DNA of 64,000 nucleotides, taken from the NCBI GenBank assembly GCA_002070955.1, contig MWEK01000001.1:250310-314309 (forward strand), written 5' to 3'. This document shows positions 34,986 through 43,410 of the stretch, piece after piece. Positions within the stretch are counted from its first letter, which is position 1. The number at the start of each line of letters is the position of its first letter. The DNA is from Planctomycetes bacterium ADurb.Bin069 (GTDB taxonomy: Bacteria; Planctomycetota; UBA8108; UBA8890; UBA8898). The position numbers and the translations under genes were made by a program. The notes beneath the pieces are model-generated. The model saw nothing but the letters and a program-made list of their open reading frames with translations, was not told where the DNA came from and did no database searches.

Positions 34986-36407
34986 CTACCGCCCCTGCGT
35001 GCAGGTGAATCCCACGAGCGCGCACCCGAGCGGGACGCCCGTCGGGTCGGTGACGGCCGGCGCCGTCCAGGGCTCCTTCGGCGTGTAAAGGCTCGGGTTG
35101 ATTCCCGCGGCCATGTAGATCAGGAACACGGCGTCGGCGACATCGTTCACCCCGTCGTCGTTGGCATCGGCGGCATCCAGGCAGTACGGCTCCCGGCCCT
35201 CGAGGAACAGGTAATTGAGGAGGACGATGGCGTCCTGGAGGGTGATCGAGCCGTCAATGTCGACGTCCGCCCGGAGCCAGCCGTAGGTGAAGGCCTTCGG
35301 CACCAGGATCTCGCCGCGGCCTTCCACGGCGACCAGCACATCGAAAACGCCGAGCTTCGAGGAGCACGGAATCGAGGCCGTGATCGTATGGTCCCCGACC
35401 ACGGCGAGGGTCGGCGCGGGCACACCGCCGATGAAAACCTGGGTGAGCGGCTCGTTCTCGTCGTTCAAGCCGCCGCGGAACCCGCGCCCCTGGACCGTCA
35501 AGACGCCGGGCAGGAAGTTGCCCGCCTGCGCCGGATCCGGCACCGTGCCCGGCAGGAACGCGGTCTTGGGGCTCACGTCAGTCACCATCAGAGCTATGAC
35601 CTGCGCGGTGCACTGAACGTAATCCAGGGTGATGGGATCGCCCGACGCGGGCCAATAGACCCACGCGAGCGTGTACGTGTAAACGCCCGGTTGAAGCCCC
35701 AGGTCATCGTACGAAACGGTATCCACCGAGAGTTCGCCGAGGAGCGTTCTGTCCCGGTAAAGATAGAGGAAATCAAAGGGCCGTTCGCCCCCGCACCCCA
35801 GGTAATCCCATTTCAGGAATACATTGTCCGGATCGCTCTCGCAGGTGAAGTTCTCGATCTTGCAATCCTTGGGCGGCGGGAGGATCGTCAACGTGGCATC
35901 CGCCTTGTTAGGAGCGTAACTGTTGCCTCCAACCACATAGACCACGGCGACCGGCGGCAAGCCGAGGTCCTCCGTGAAGCGCGCCCGGGTCACGATCGGC
36001 TCATCGCCCACGGGCTTCCCCTCCAGGCTGAATACCATGCTCAGGACCTCGTAGTTCTGCCCCACGGGGAGCACGGCCGTCTGCATGAACGAGACCACCA
36101 CGCCTTGGGTTATGCCGGGACCGTCGACCGGATTGCTTTCGATGGAGATGAAATCCGCGGGGTTCCCATGGTTGACCGTCTCGAGGGCCAAACCGCGCGC
36201 GTGGCTTACGAGTCCGACGAGTCCCGCTTCCCAGCGAATGCCGAAGGACCAGCCCTGAAGCTCGGTATCCGTGGAGATGAAGGCCTTCGAGGCCACCGTC
36301 TGGCCGTGATAACCCTGCCCGCCCGTGACCCCGAAGGTGACCTGATAATCGTCCGCCAGCACGGTCGCGGCTGCCATAGAGACCAGCAAAAACAGGAATC
36401 TTCGCAT
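34986..36407 (-). CDS. Secreted IPT/TIG and dockerin protein (473 aa)
   Basis: The signal peptide MRRFLFLLVSMAAATVLA precedes a cohesin-like beta domain (about 20-160; FGVTGGQGYHGQTV, FGIRWEAGLVGLV). A fibronectin-type stretch follows (about 180-270; VFLKWDYLGCGGERPFDFLYL), then an IPT/TIG domain (about 275-375; VLTVQGRGFRGG, VFIGGVPAPTLAVV). The dockerin loops are DVDIDGSITLQD and DANDDGVNDVAD, with CLDAA between them and a Cys-bearing tail. It is divergent from the third dockerin gene and shares its promoter region. Substrate or partner unknown. Confidence 0.83.
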   Translation of the reverse strand: MRRFLFLLVSMAAATVLADDYQVTFGVTGGQGYHGQTVASKAFISTDTELQGWSFGIRWEAGLVGLVSHARGLALETVNHGNPADFISIESNPVDGPGITQGVVVSFMQTAVLPVGQNYEVLSMVFSLEGKPVGDEPIVTRARFTEDLGLPPVAVVYVVGGNSYAPNKADATLTILPPPKDCKIENFTCESDPDNVFLKWDYLGCGGERPFDFLYLYRDRTLLGELSVDTVSYDDLGLQPGVYTYTLAWVYWPASGDPITLDYVQCTAQVIALMVTDVSPKTAFLPGTVPDPAQAGNFLPGVLTVQGRGFRGGLNDENEPLTQVFIGGVPAPTLAVVGDHTITASIPCSSKLGVFDVLVAVEGRGEILVPKAFTYGWLRADVDIDGSITLQDAIVLLNYLFLEGREPYCLDAADANDDGVNDVADAVFLIYMAAGINPSLYTPKEPWTAPAVTDPTGVPLGCALVGFTCTQGR

Positions 36408-36466
36408 CGCAGACCTCCCTTACCTTGGACCGTCCTTCCTGTACCTGCACCGCCGAAGCAGCGTCC

Positions 36467-36472
36467 ATTATA
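36467..36472 (-). promoter_or_regulatory. -10 box of the IPT/dockerin gene
   Basis: TATAAT (within TATATAATGG) on the minus strand, 60 bp upstream of ATG 36407. No good -35 is present. Confidence 0.4.
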
Positions 36473-36548
36473 TACTAGAAAAAGCTCCAGTGGGATTCTT
36501 TTTGCCCTTGGGCGCCCCGGCGGCGGATCCGGGACGCGATGTTGGAGG

Positions 36549-36604
36549 TTGGCAGCCCCCGCCGTTACGCCTTATAATCAGGGCTGCATATAATCAGGGC
36601 TGCA
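36549..36604 (+). promoter_or_regulatory. Promoter with tandemly duplicated -10 region
   Basis: TTGGCA (36549-36554), 18-nt spacer, TATAAT (36573-36578). The 16-mer TATAATCAGGGCTGCA occurs twice head-to-tail (36573-36588 and 36589-36604), so a second TATAAT lies at 36589. It serves the dockerin gene starting at 36647. Confidence 0.68.
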
Positions 36605-36646
36605 GCGGCGGTCGTGAGGTTCGGACATGGACGGCGGGGGCGACAA

Positions 36647-37963
36647 ATGGTTCGGTTGAGGCGTTGGATCGGTTTTACGTTCTCGGCCTGCGCCGCCGCC
36701 CTGCTGGCGGCGGCGAGCAACGCCGACTTCGCCATCCGCGCGACGGGCGGAGGCTCGCTTTGCTCCGGAGATCAGACGTTTGTCGACATCAGCGTCGACA
36801 TGAACCGCACCGGCGCGAACGCGACGCCCATCCGGGGATTCGCGCTGGCCGCCTGTAACGTCGCCTACCAGCTTCGAATCACCTCGGCCGTCCTGGGAAG
36901 GGGCTTGACGCCCCCCGCCGGCATCAAGGTCGACTTCGCCAAGATCGTCGAACAGCCCCGCGGCGTAATGCTGACGGTCATTGTGGATTACACCGAAGAC
37001 CGCGGCATCCCGCCCACCAACGATTTCCACGTTCTGCGCATGGGCTATACCGTGCTTGATGCCGCCGACTCCGCCCGCGTCTGGCCCTGCGACCGCGAGT
37101 TGGGATCGCCGCCCTTGATCCTCATGTTCTCGACGGGCACGGAGAGCTTCTACCCCCCCGCCGAGAACCTCGCGGCCGCCGTGATCACGAGCCCCTGCGT
37201 TCCGGCGCAGCGCACTTTTCGCATCGCGGCCGCCGCCGACCCCCTCAAGATCGACGCCGACCTCGGCACGGGAAGCACCATCGTCGAGGTGGCCCTCAGG
37301 GAAGATCCCGTGGCCTGCTGCCCGCCCCGTCTCGTTCAGGGGCTCGCCCTGACCGTCGCCGTGCCCGAAGACCTCCGCATCGTGCGTTTCCTGCCCGGCG
37401 ATGTGTACACCCTCGGGTTCCTCGCGCGCGAGGGCCCGGGCTGCAGCGAACTCGTGCTCTTGTTCGGGGCGGGCCGGCGCTTCGCCGACTTCCAGACCGT
37501 GTTGCGCGTCGAGGTCGGCGCGCGGCCGGAGGTCTGGCGCGACGTCCTCACCCCCGCCGTGCGCCGGGTCTCTTTTCCCGGCTTCTGCGTCAATGCGGCG
37601 ACCGTGCGCTATCTGGACGGGACTCAAACCGCCATCGCCGATCTGGACGGCGCGGCGCTCGACTTGCCGGTGCAGCCCCGCCGTCCGTTCTTCCTGCGCG
37701 GCGACGTGAACGCCGACGGGATCAAGAACATTGCCGATGCGATCAGGCTGCTTTCCTGGCTTTACGATGCTCGCACCGCGATTCCGCCGTGCCTCGACGC
37801 CGCGGACGCCAACGATGACGGCCGCGTCGACATCGCCGACGTCGTCACGATTCTGAGCCGCACCTTCGGCGGCGGAGGGCTCTTCCCCGAGCCCTCGCGC
37901 CAGTGCGGCCGCGATCCCACCAACGACGCGCTGGACTGCAGGGATTTCCCCCCCTGCCCCTAG
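36647..37963 (+). CDS. Secreted dockerin protein (438 aa)
   Basis: The signal peptide MVRLRRWIGFTFSACAAALLAAA is followed by two beta-rich, cohesin-like halves of about 160 residues. Both contain short motifs of the type FAIRATGGGSLCSGDQTFVD and FRIAAAADPLKIDADLGTGS. The C-terminal dockerin has the loops DVNADGIKNIAD and DANDDGRVDIAD with CLDAA between them and CGRDPTNDALDC at the end. A GTG at 36614 would extend it, but ATG 36647 starts the signal peptide and follows a GGGGG run. It is divergent from the IPT/dockerin gene. Confidence 0.82.
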   Translation: MVRLRRWIGFTFSACAAALLAAASNADFAIRATGGGSLCSGDQTFVDISVDMNRTGANATPIRGFALAACNVAYQLRITSAVLGRGLTPPAGIKVDFAKIVEQPRGVMLTVIVDYTEDRGIPPTNDFHVLRMGYTVLDAADSARVWPCDRELGSPPLILMFSTGTESFYPPAENLAAAVITSPCVPAQRTFRIAAAADPLKIDADLGTGSTIVEVALREDPVACCPPRLVQGLALTVAVPEDLRIVRFLPGDVYTLGFLAREGPGCSELVLLFGAGRRFADFQTVLRVEVGARPEVWRDVLTPAVRRVSFPGFCVNAATVRYLDGTQTAIADLDGAALDLPVQPRRPFFLRGDVNADGIKNIADAIRLLSWLYDARTAIPPCLDAADANDDGRVDIADVVTILSRTFGGGGLFPEPSRQCGRDPTNDALDCRDFPPCP

Positions 37964-38034
37964 CGGCGCGCGCCCAGGGGGCGCGGAGCGCGGACGTTCC
38001 CCGCCGCGGGGCGGGCCGGAGCCTCGGAACTTGC

Positions 38035-38062
38035 TTGCCATCGCCCCGCCGGCGGCTATCAT
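38035..38062 (+). promoter_or_regulatory. Promoter with -10 box 8 nt before the GT39 start
   Basis: TTGCCA, 16-nt spacer, TATCAT (38057-38062), then 8 nt to ATG 38071. No clear Shine-Dalgarno. Confidence 0.5.
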
Positions 38063-38070
38063 CAGGCCCC

Positions 38071-39813
38071 ATGCCCACCGAAACCTCGCGCCCCGCCGCC
38101 GCCGGGAATCTACGCTCCGCGGCGCTCGTGCTTGCCCTTTGCGCCGTTCTCTTCGTGCCCGGCTTCTTCGTGCGCGGGCTCTGGTCCCCTGATGAGCCGC
38201 GCTATGCCGCCGTCGCTTGGCAGATGGCGCACAGCGGCGAGTTTCTCATTCCCAAGATCAACGACGAGTACTACAATCAGAAGCCGCCGCTCTTCTTCTA
38301 CTTGGCGGCCGCGGGCCATCTGCTCGTCCCCGCGGCCGGCGGCCGGATCGTCGAGGCCGCGGCGCTGGCGGCGTTCGCGTTGTTGCTTGCCGCTTTTTTC
38401 GATCCCCGCGAGCGCACGGCGGCGCGCCTCGCCCCCTTCATCGCCCTGACGGCGCTCTTGAGTTTCGAATCCGGCAAGTTCGGCGTCACCGACGGCGCGC
38501 TCATGTTCTTCCTCACTCTGGGCGTGCTTCTGGGGCGGCGGGCGCTTGCGTCCGAACGCCCGCTGCGGGCCTGGTGCGGCTGCATGCTCGCCGTTGCCCT
38601 GGGCACCCTCGTCAAGGGTCCGCAGATCGTCCCCTTCGCGGCGCTGGCGTTGGCCGCCTCTCTCGCCGACGTCGAGCGCAAAGCGCCCGCGCGCGCGCAC
38701 CTTGCCGGCCTCGCCGCCGGGACCCTGCTTTATCTCGGCCTCGTGGGCGCCTGGGTGGTGCCCGCGTGCATCGCGGGCGGCGAGAGCTACAGGGCGGAGC
38801 TTCTCGGGCAGCTTTGGGGCCGGGTGACGGGCGCGCGCCAAAGCCACAACCACCCCTGGCATTACTACCTCGCTCAGGCGCCCGCCGGGTTTCTTCCCTG
38901 GACGCTCATCTTCGCGGCGGCCGCCGTCCAGGCCTTCCGCCGGCCGCGCCCGAACCTCTGGCTTCTGTGCTGGGCGGTGGGCGGATTCGTCCTGCTTTCC
39001 GGCTTTGCCGGCAAACGCATGCGCTATCTCACGATGATTCTCCCGGCCTGCGCGCTGCTGGCGGCCCGTTACGCCGCCGCGAGCGATCCGGACCGTCTGC
39101 GCAAACTCGCCATCCGCGCCACGGCCGCGGCGCTGGCCGCCGCGGGGCTGGCGCTCGCGGCCACAGGCGCCGTTCTGAGCAACTTCGACGCCGTCCTGCG
39201 CGCCATCGAAACCGTCGTGCGCGTCTTCAGGCCGGCATACTCCGCCGAACTCCCCCTCGGCGCGGCCGAGGTCCTCGCGGGCTTCTCCCGGTTCGGCGCG
39301 TGGGTTCTCGCGCCGCTTCTCGGCCTAGCCGTCCTGGCCGGCGCGCGGGTTGCGTGGCGCGCAGCGACGGGCGCCGCCGCCGTGCGCGGCATCGTCCTCT
39401 CCTGCGTCGCCTTCAGCCTAGCCTTCGACCTGGTGTTCACGCCCGCCCTCGATCCGGTCAAGTCCGCCGCCGAGTTCATGGCGCGCACCGCCGAATGGTC
39501 CGCGCGCGGCGCCGACATCGCCCTATATCAGAATGACTTCGACGGCCTCTTCAACATGCGCCTCTCCAGGGAGCGCCTGGCCGTGCACCCCACCCGCGAG
39601 GCCGCCGCGCAGGCGCTCGCTTCGCCCGCTCCCACCGCCATCGTGTTTCTCTGCCGCCGCCCCAGCGAAGAGGCAAGTTTCCGTTCGCTTCAGGGCGCCG
39701 TGCTCCTGGCCGAAGGCCTGAAGAGCAACCACCGCGTACTCCTCATCGGCAACCAAGCCGCGGCGGCCCTGGCGCCCGAGGCCCTCCCGCCGCCCGCCGC
39801 CCCTCCGAAGTGA
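38071..39813 (+). CDS. Dolichyl-phosphate-mannose/ArnT-type glycosyltransferase (GT39/83-like)
   Basis: Polytopic membrane glycosyltransferase using a polyprenyl-phosphate sugar donor, 580 residues. The diagnostic motif FVRGLWSPDEPRYAAVAWQM follows the first transmembrane helix, and NDEYYNQKPPLFFYLAAAG completes the first periplasmic loop, as in ArnT. About ten hydrophobic segments follow, then a soluble C-terminal domain (about 470-580). It is convergent with a GT2 polyprenyl-phosphate glycosyltransferase gene, a typical donor-synthesising partner. It could modify lipid A, surface glycans or proteins. The start at 38071 is fixed by homology and the adjacent -10 box. Confidence 0.84.
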   Translation: MPTETSRPAAAGNLRSAALVLALCAVLFVPGFFVRGLWSPDEPRYAAVAWQMAHSGEFLIPKINDEYYNQKPPLFFYLAAAGHLLVPAAGGRIVEAAALAAFALLLAAFFDPRERTAARLAPFIALTALLSFESGKFGVTDGALMFFLTLGVLLGRRALASERPLRAWCGCMLAVALGTLVKGPQIVPFAALALAASLADVERKAPARAHLAGLAAGTLLYLGLVGAWVVPACIAGGESYRAELLGQLWGRVTGARQSHNHPWHYYLAQAPAGFLPWTLIFAAAAVQAFRRPRPNLWLLCWAVGGFVLLSGFAGKRMRYLTMILPACALLAARYAAASDPDRLRKLAIRATAAALAAAGLALAATGAVLSNFDAVLRAIETVVRVFRPAYSAELPLGAAEVLAGFSRFGAWVLAPLLGLAVLAGARVAWRAATGAAAVRGIVLSCVAFSLAFDLVFTPALDPVKSAAEFMARTAEWSARGADIALYQNDFDGLFNMRLSRERLAVHPTREAAAQALASPAPTAIVFLCRRPSEEASFRSLQGAVLLAEGLKSNHRVLLIGNQAAAALAPEALPPPAAPPK

Positions 39814-39829
39814 CCGCGCGCCGGCGCGG
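39814..39829. terminator. Hairpin between convergent glycosyltransferase genes
   Basis: CCGCGC-GCCG-GCGCGG directly after the TGA of the GT39 gene. 6-bp stem, no T tract. Confidence 0.35.
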
Positions 39830-39840
39830 CCGCCGGCGTC

Positions 39841-40626
39841 TCACGCCCCGCCGGTCTCGCCGCGCTCCTCGGCGCACCGCAGAACCACATCCCGGCCCTC
39901 GGCGAGAAAACGGTCTTGCAGCCAACGCACCCCGAACAGATCGCGGATTCCGCGCCACAGGCGGTTCCAGACGCCGTACTTGGCGGCGCCGCGCCGCCGC
40001 GGGCGATGGTTGACGGGCAGCTCGATGACGGTGAAGCCGGCCATGCGAAACAAGGTGGGAAAGAAGCGATGCATGCCGTCGAAGAAGCACGGCAGGGAAG
40101 CGAGGCAGGCGCGGCGGAACACCCGAGTCGAGCACCCCACATCGATGATCGCGTCGCCCGTCAGCCGATTCCGAACCCGGTTCGCGATGCCCGACGAGAT
40201 CCTCCTCACGAGCGAGTCGCGGCGGGTGCGGCGCCAGCCGGTCACCATGTCCGCGGCCCCGGCCTCGAGCCGCGCGAGCATGGGCGGAATGTCGCGCGGA
40301 TCGTTCTGCATGTCGCCGTCCAACGTCGCCACGTAGGTCCCGCGAGTCCGGCCGAATCCCAAACACAGGGCCGCGCTCTGCCCCCTACGCGCGTCCCGCG
40401 GCACGAGCCGCACGCGCGGGTCGGCCGCGCATTCGGCCTGAATCTTCGCGCGCGTGCCATCGCCGGAGCAGTCATCAACGATCACGAGTTCCCACGCACC
40501 GCGCACTTCCGCCAGCGCCTCGCGCACCTCCGCGCAGAGCGGCGCCACGTTCTCCTCCTCGTCGTGCATGGGCACGACGACGGACAGAAGCACCGGGACG
40601 GGATCGTTCCCCTCGACGTGATTCAT
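39841..40626 (-). CDS. GT2 polyprenyl-phosphate glycosyltransferase (DPM1/ArnC-like)
   Basis: 261 residues. LSVVVPMHDEEENVAPLCAEV is the GT-A start, WELVIVDDCSGDGT is the nucleotide site, and ATLDGDMQNDPRDIPPML holds the DXD-like metal motif (D-x-D). RRISSGIANRVRNRLTG followed by D-x-GC and FFDGMHRFFPTLFRMAG is typical of dolichyl-phosphate mannose synthase and ArnC-like enzymes. It has no C-terminal transmembrane pair. It probably charges undecaprenyl phosphate with a sugar for the convergent GT39 transferase. ATG 40626 is chosen where homology starts; ATG 40653 is possible. Confidence 0.86.
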   Translation of the reverse strand: MNHVEGNDPVPVLLSVVVPMHDEEENVAPLCAEVREALAEVRGAWELVIVDDCSGDGTRAKIQAECAADPRVRLVPRDARRGQSAALCLGFGRTRGTYVATLDGDMQNDPRDIPPMLARLEAGAADMVTGWRRTRRDSLVRRISSGIANRVRNRLTGDAIIDVGCSTRVFRRACLASLPCFFDGMHRFFPTLFRMAGFTVIELPVNHRPRRRGAAKYGVWNRLWRGIRDLFGVRWLQDRFLAEGRDVVLRCAEERGETGGA

Positions 40627-40714
40627 GGCAGTTCCCACCGTTCCTTCACGCATCCGCCGCGTGCCGCGCCCCCCTCCGCTTCCCGTCGCCGGCGGTCGCA
40701 GTCCCGGAGGGGGT

Positions 40715-40743
40715 TTCACGACGCCTTTTCGAAGAGCTATAAT
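40715..40743 (+). promoter_or_regulatory. Promoter of the zinc-ribbon/coiled-coil gene
   Basis: TTCACG, 17-nt spacer, TATAAT. The leader to ATG 40829 is about 80 nt. Confidence 0.58.
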
Positions 40744-40828
40744 TTAGCATTTCATGCACCGGGGACCCGGGCGACCTCCGCGGTGGAGGCCGGCCGGACC
40801 TCTGAGCCTCTGTTTCCAGGAAACGCGC

Positions 40829-42265
40829 ATGTCCACGACCGAGCCCACTCCGCCGCAAGCCGGGGACTCCGCCGCGCCCCGCGCCGAGCCGGACGCCGCC
40901 GGACCGAGCGCCCGCGCGCGCGCACATTTCGATCTCCATGCCGGAGTCTATCATATCCCGGCAACCGCCCGCGTGCGCCTCGTCCGCGTCCATCGCTACC
41001 GCCAGGGCATGTTCGAGGTCTACGAGTTCGACGATGACAGCCTGCCCGCGGAGCTGCGCGACAAGGTCGTGCTCCAGGGCGGCTGGCGCGACCAGGATCG
41101 CCAGTGGTACGACCTCGTCGAGGGGGCGGGCGCGACTCGCCACGAGGTGTTCCGGCGCAACCCCGAGCGCGCGCCCGGCATCGCCTGGGACGGGTGGGAA
41201 CGCTTCGGCAGCCGCTACGTTCCGCCGCGGGCCTGCGCGGCCTGCGGGAAACAGTTTCGCCACACCGCGGAAACACGCGCGCACTGCGACGAGTGCGGCG
41301 ATGCCGCCTGCCGCAAGATCGAAGCCGAGCTCGACGAGCTCCAAGCCTGCCTCAGCGGCCCGGACCGAATCCCCAAAGGCTGCTGGCAGCGCCTCGACGA
41401 TCTCAAGCAGCGCATCGATGCCGCCGAGAAGGACCGCACCTACAGTCATGCGCGCCTTGCCAAGCTCAGGCAGAAGCTGCACCCCATCTACCGCGTGCTC
41501 ATCGGGCGCCGCCGCCAGGAGCAGGAAGGCTACCGCACCTTGATCTCGGAGCTGGAGGCCGCCATCAAAGCCGCGGTCGAACGTTCGCTCGCATCGCACC
41601 AGCCTGAACGCGCCGTCGTCGACGAGGTCAAGCGCCTGCGCACGCGCATGCGCCTCCTGACCAACCAGAAGGCGCTTGGGATCCGCGAATTCCGCCGCTT
41701 CAGCCACGACCTTCGCGCGGCTTCCGAGCACGAGGAGAAGAAACTCGCCGAGCACCGCAAGGCGCAGGACGAAAAGATCCGGCGCTGGGAAACCGCCGAG
41801 AGCGCGCTCACGGCGCGCATCGAAGCCGTTGAACTCGGCGTCGAGCACAACCCCGCCAACTGGCAGGCGCTCCTCGCCCTCAGGGATGAGATCAAGGCCA
41901 AGGGCGACGCCGGCGAGATCGGCAGCCAAGGCCTCCGCAACCTCTCCGACATGGTCAACCGGCTGCTCGACCAGGAGAGCAATCTGCGCGAGCTGGCGCG
42001 CCAAGAGGTGGCTGAGCGGCGCCAGGCCAAGAAGGACGCCAGCAGAACCCGGATTCAAGGCATCAGGAAGACGCTCAGCGGCATCAGGATCGGCCTGGGA
42101 TTCACGCAGAGCCTCTGGGACGAGCTGGTCGCCATTCAGAAAGACCTTATCCGCCTGAGAAACGAGGGCGCCGTCACCATGCAGGACTTCAAGGACGTCC
42201 TCGACCAGGTGAACGCGAAGCTGGACACGCTGAAGAAGCTCCGCGTGTGGAGCAAGGGCGAGTAG
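40829..42265 (+). CDS. Zinc-ribbon and coiled-coil protein of unknown function (478 aa)
   Basis: Not recognised. The N-terminus is disordered and Pro/Ala-rich (1-32). A globular part (33-130; FDLHAGVYHIPATARVRLVR, then WDGWERFGSRYV) follows. A four-cysteine zinc ribbon is formed by C136-x2-C139 (CAACGKQF) and C153-x2-C156 (HCDECG). From about 163 to 478 the protein is strongly charged and helical, a long coiled coil with almost no aromatic residues. There is no signal peptide or transmembrane helix. The plan suggests a cytoskeletal or chromosome-associated scaffold, but that is speculation. Shine-Dalgarno AGGAAA; a stem-loop follows the stop. Confidence 0.75.
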   Translation: MSTTEPTPPQAGDSAAPRAEPDAAGPSARARAHFDLHAGVYHIPATARVRLVRVHRYRQGMFEVYEFDDDSLPAELRDKVVLQGGWRDQDRQWYDLVEGAGATRHEVFRRNPERAPGIAWDGWERFGSRYVPPRACAACGKQFRHTAETRAHCDECGDAACRKIEAELDELQACLSGPDRIPKGCWQRLDDLKQRIDAAEKDRTYSHARLAKLRQKLHPIYRVLIGRRRQEQEGYRTLISELEAAIKAAVERSLASHQPERAVVDEVKRLRTRMRLLTNQKALGIREFRRFSHDLRAASEHEEKKLAEHRKAQDEKIRRWETAESALTARIEAVELGVEHNPANWQALLALRDEIKAKGDAGEIGSQGLRNLSDMVNRLLDQESNLRELARQEVAERRQAKKDASRTRIQGIRKTLSGIRIGLGFTQSLWDELVAIQKDLIRLRNEGAVTMQDFKDVLDQVNAKLDTLKKLRVWSKGE

Positions 42266-42275
42266 GACGTCCGGT

Positions 42276-42306
42276 GAATTCGGGGCGCCCTCCGGGCGCC
42301 GAATTC
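42276..42306 (+). terminator. Hairpin after the coiled-coil gene
   Basis: GAATTCGGGGCGCCC (42276-42290) pairs with GGGCGCCGAATTC (42294-42306), 13 bp with a 2-nt bulge and 3-nt loop. No T tract. Confidence 0.42.
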
Positions 42307-42358
42307 CCGGTGGTCCGCGGCGCCGGTCCGCCGCTCTTTTCTTCCCGCCGTTTCGTGC

Positions 42359-42364
42359 TATACT
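42359..42364 (+). promoter_or_regulatory. -10 box 10 nt before the DUF167 start
   Basis: TATACT, then 10 pyrimidine-rich nt to ATG 42375, with no Shine-Dalgarno. The -35 is weak. Confidence 0.42.
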
Positions 42365-42374
42365 TCCCCTTTCC

Positions 42375-42698
42375 ATGGATCCGGGCACGTTCGACGGTCT
42401 TGCATTGCGCGAAACGGCCGGCGGCACCGAGATCCCGGTACGCGTGGCGCCGAACGCGAGGCGCTCCGCGATCGCGGGGCTTTGGCAGCGCGCTCTCAAG
42501 GTCGGGGTGGCCGCGCCGCCCCGCGACGAGCGCGCCAACGATGCCCTCGTCGCGTTCATGGCCGGGGTGCTCGGCGTCGCGCGCCGCGACGTGGCGATCA
42601 CGCGCGGGTTGCGCGGAAGGGACAAGATCGTGCGCGTGCGCGGCTGCGATGCCGCGCGCATCCGCCGCCGCTTCGCCGAGGCGACTCTGAACCAGTGA
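42375..42698 (+). CDS. DUF167 (YggU-like) protein
   Basis: 107 residues. PVRVAPNARRSAIAG, then LKVGVAAPPRDERANDALVAFMAGVLGV and VAITRGLRGRDKIVRVRG, covers essentially the whole DUF167 signature. The biochemical role is unknown; in many bacteria it sits near pilus or division genes, but here it precedes a ClpP-like protease by 9 bp and is probably co-transcribed with it. The start codon follows a -10 box too closely for a normal leader. Confidence 0.85.
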   Translation: MDPGTFDGLALRETAGGTEIPVRVAPNARRSAIAGLWQRALKVGVAAPPRDERANDALVAFMAGVLGVARRDVAITRGLRGRDKIVRVRGCDAARIRRRFAEATLNQ

Positions 42699-42707
42699 GG
42701 AGCACAC

Positions 42708-43382
42708 ATGAACGCACGTGGACACGCCGCCGGCCTTGCCCAGGCCGGCCCGCGCCGCCGCCGCGGCCTGGAGGAAGACGAACCCGATGACCCCTGCGAC
42801 GAGCACGACTCCTCCGAACGGGGCCCCATGGGGGATCGCTTCGCGATGGATCTTCTGCGCCTGGGCCGTACGATCGTCATCAGCGAGGAGGTTTCCTCCA
42901 AGCTGACGCGCCGGCTGATCCCGCAGATCCTCTGGCTCGACATGCAAAGCCGCGCGCCCATTCGGGTGCTCGTCAACACGCCGGGCGGCGCCGCCGACGA
43001 CGGGTTTGCCATCCACGACGCGCTCAGGTGCATCAGGGCGCCGGTCTGGACCATCGCCGCCGGCCTCGCGGCGAGCGCCGGTTCGATCATCCTGCTGGCG
43101 GCGCCCAAGGAGCGGCGCCTCACGTTCCCCAACACCAGGCTCATGATCCACCAGCCCGCCGGCGGCGCTCACGGCCAGGCCAGCGACATCGAGATCACCG
43201 CCAAGGAGATCGTGAAGCTCCGGCGCCGCGCCAACGAGCTCATCGCCAGGGAATGCGGTCTCACCGTGGAGCAGGTCGAGAAGGACACCCGCCGCGACCA
43301 CTGGCTCAACGCCGAGGAAGCCTGCGCGTACGGATTGTGCTCCCGGGTGATCGTGGCGCTGGGAGAGATTCCCGTCAAATAA
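42708..43382 (+). CDS. ClpP-like serine protease with acidic N-terminal extension
   Basis: 224 residues. A predicted ClpP fold with an intact catalytic triad: S123 in GLAASAGSIIL, H148 in LMIHQPAGG, and D193 in EKDTRRDHWLNAEEA. NTPGGAADDGFAIHDAL is the conserved strand-turn. The first 45 residues (basic run RRRR, then EEDEPDDPCDEHD) replace the usual ClpP N-terminal loops that contact ClpX/ClpA. The E. coli-type LLKERIIFL segment reads LLRLGRTIVIS. I infer a paralogue that may not use a standard Clp ATPase. No clpX is nearby. GAGGAG lies 7 nt before the ATG. Confidence 0.85.
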   Translation: MNARGHAAGLAQAGPRRRRGLEEDEPDDPCDEHDSSERGPMGDRFAMDLLRLGRTIVISEEVSSKLTRRLIPQILWLDMQSRAPIRVLVNTPGGAADDGFAIHDALRCIRAPVWTIAAGLAASAGSIILLAAPKERRLTFPNTRLMIHQPAGGAHGQASDIEITAKEIVKLRRRANELIARECGLTVEQVEKDTRRDHWLNAEEACAYGLCSRVIVALGEIPVK

Positions 43383-43410
43383 CCGCCCGCGGGCGGGCAC
43401 GGAGGACGTC

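Noticed and set aside
40646..43144. 832-codon minus-strand open frame
   Set aside because: Lies antisense to the coiled-coil, DUF167 and ClpP-like genes, which have proper starts, promoters and family motifs.
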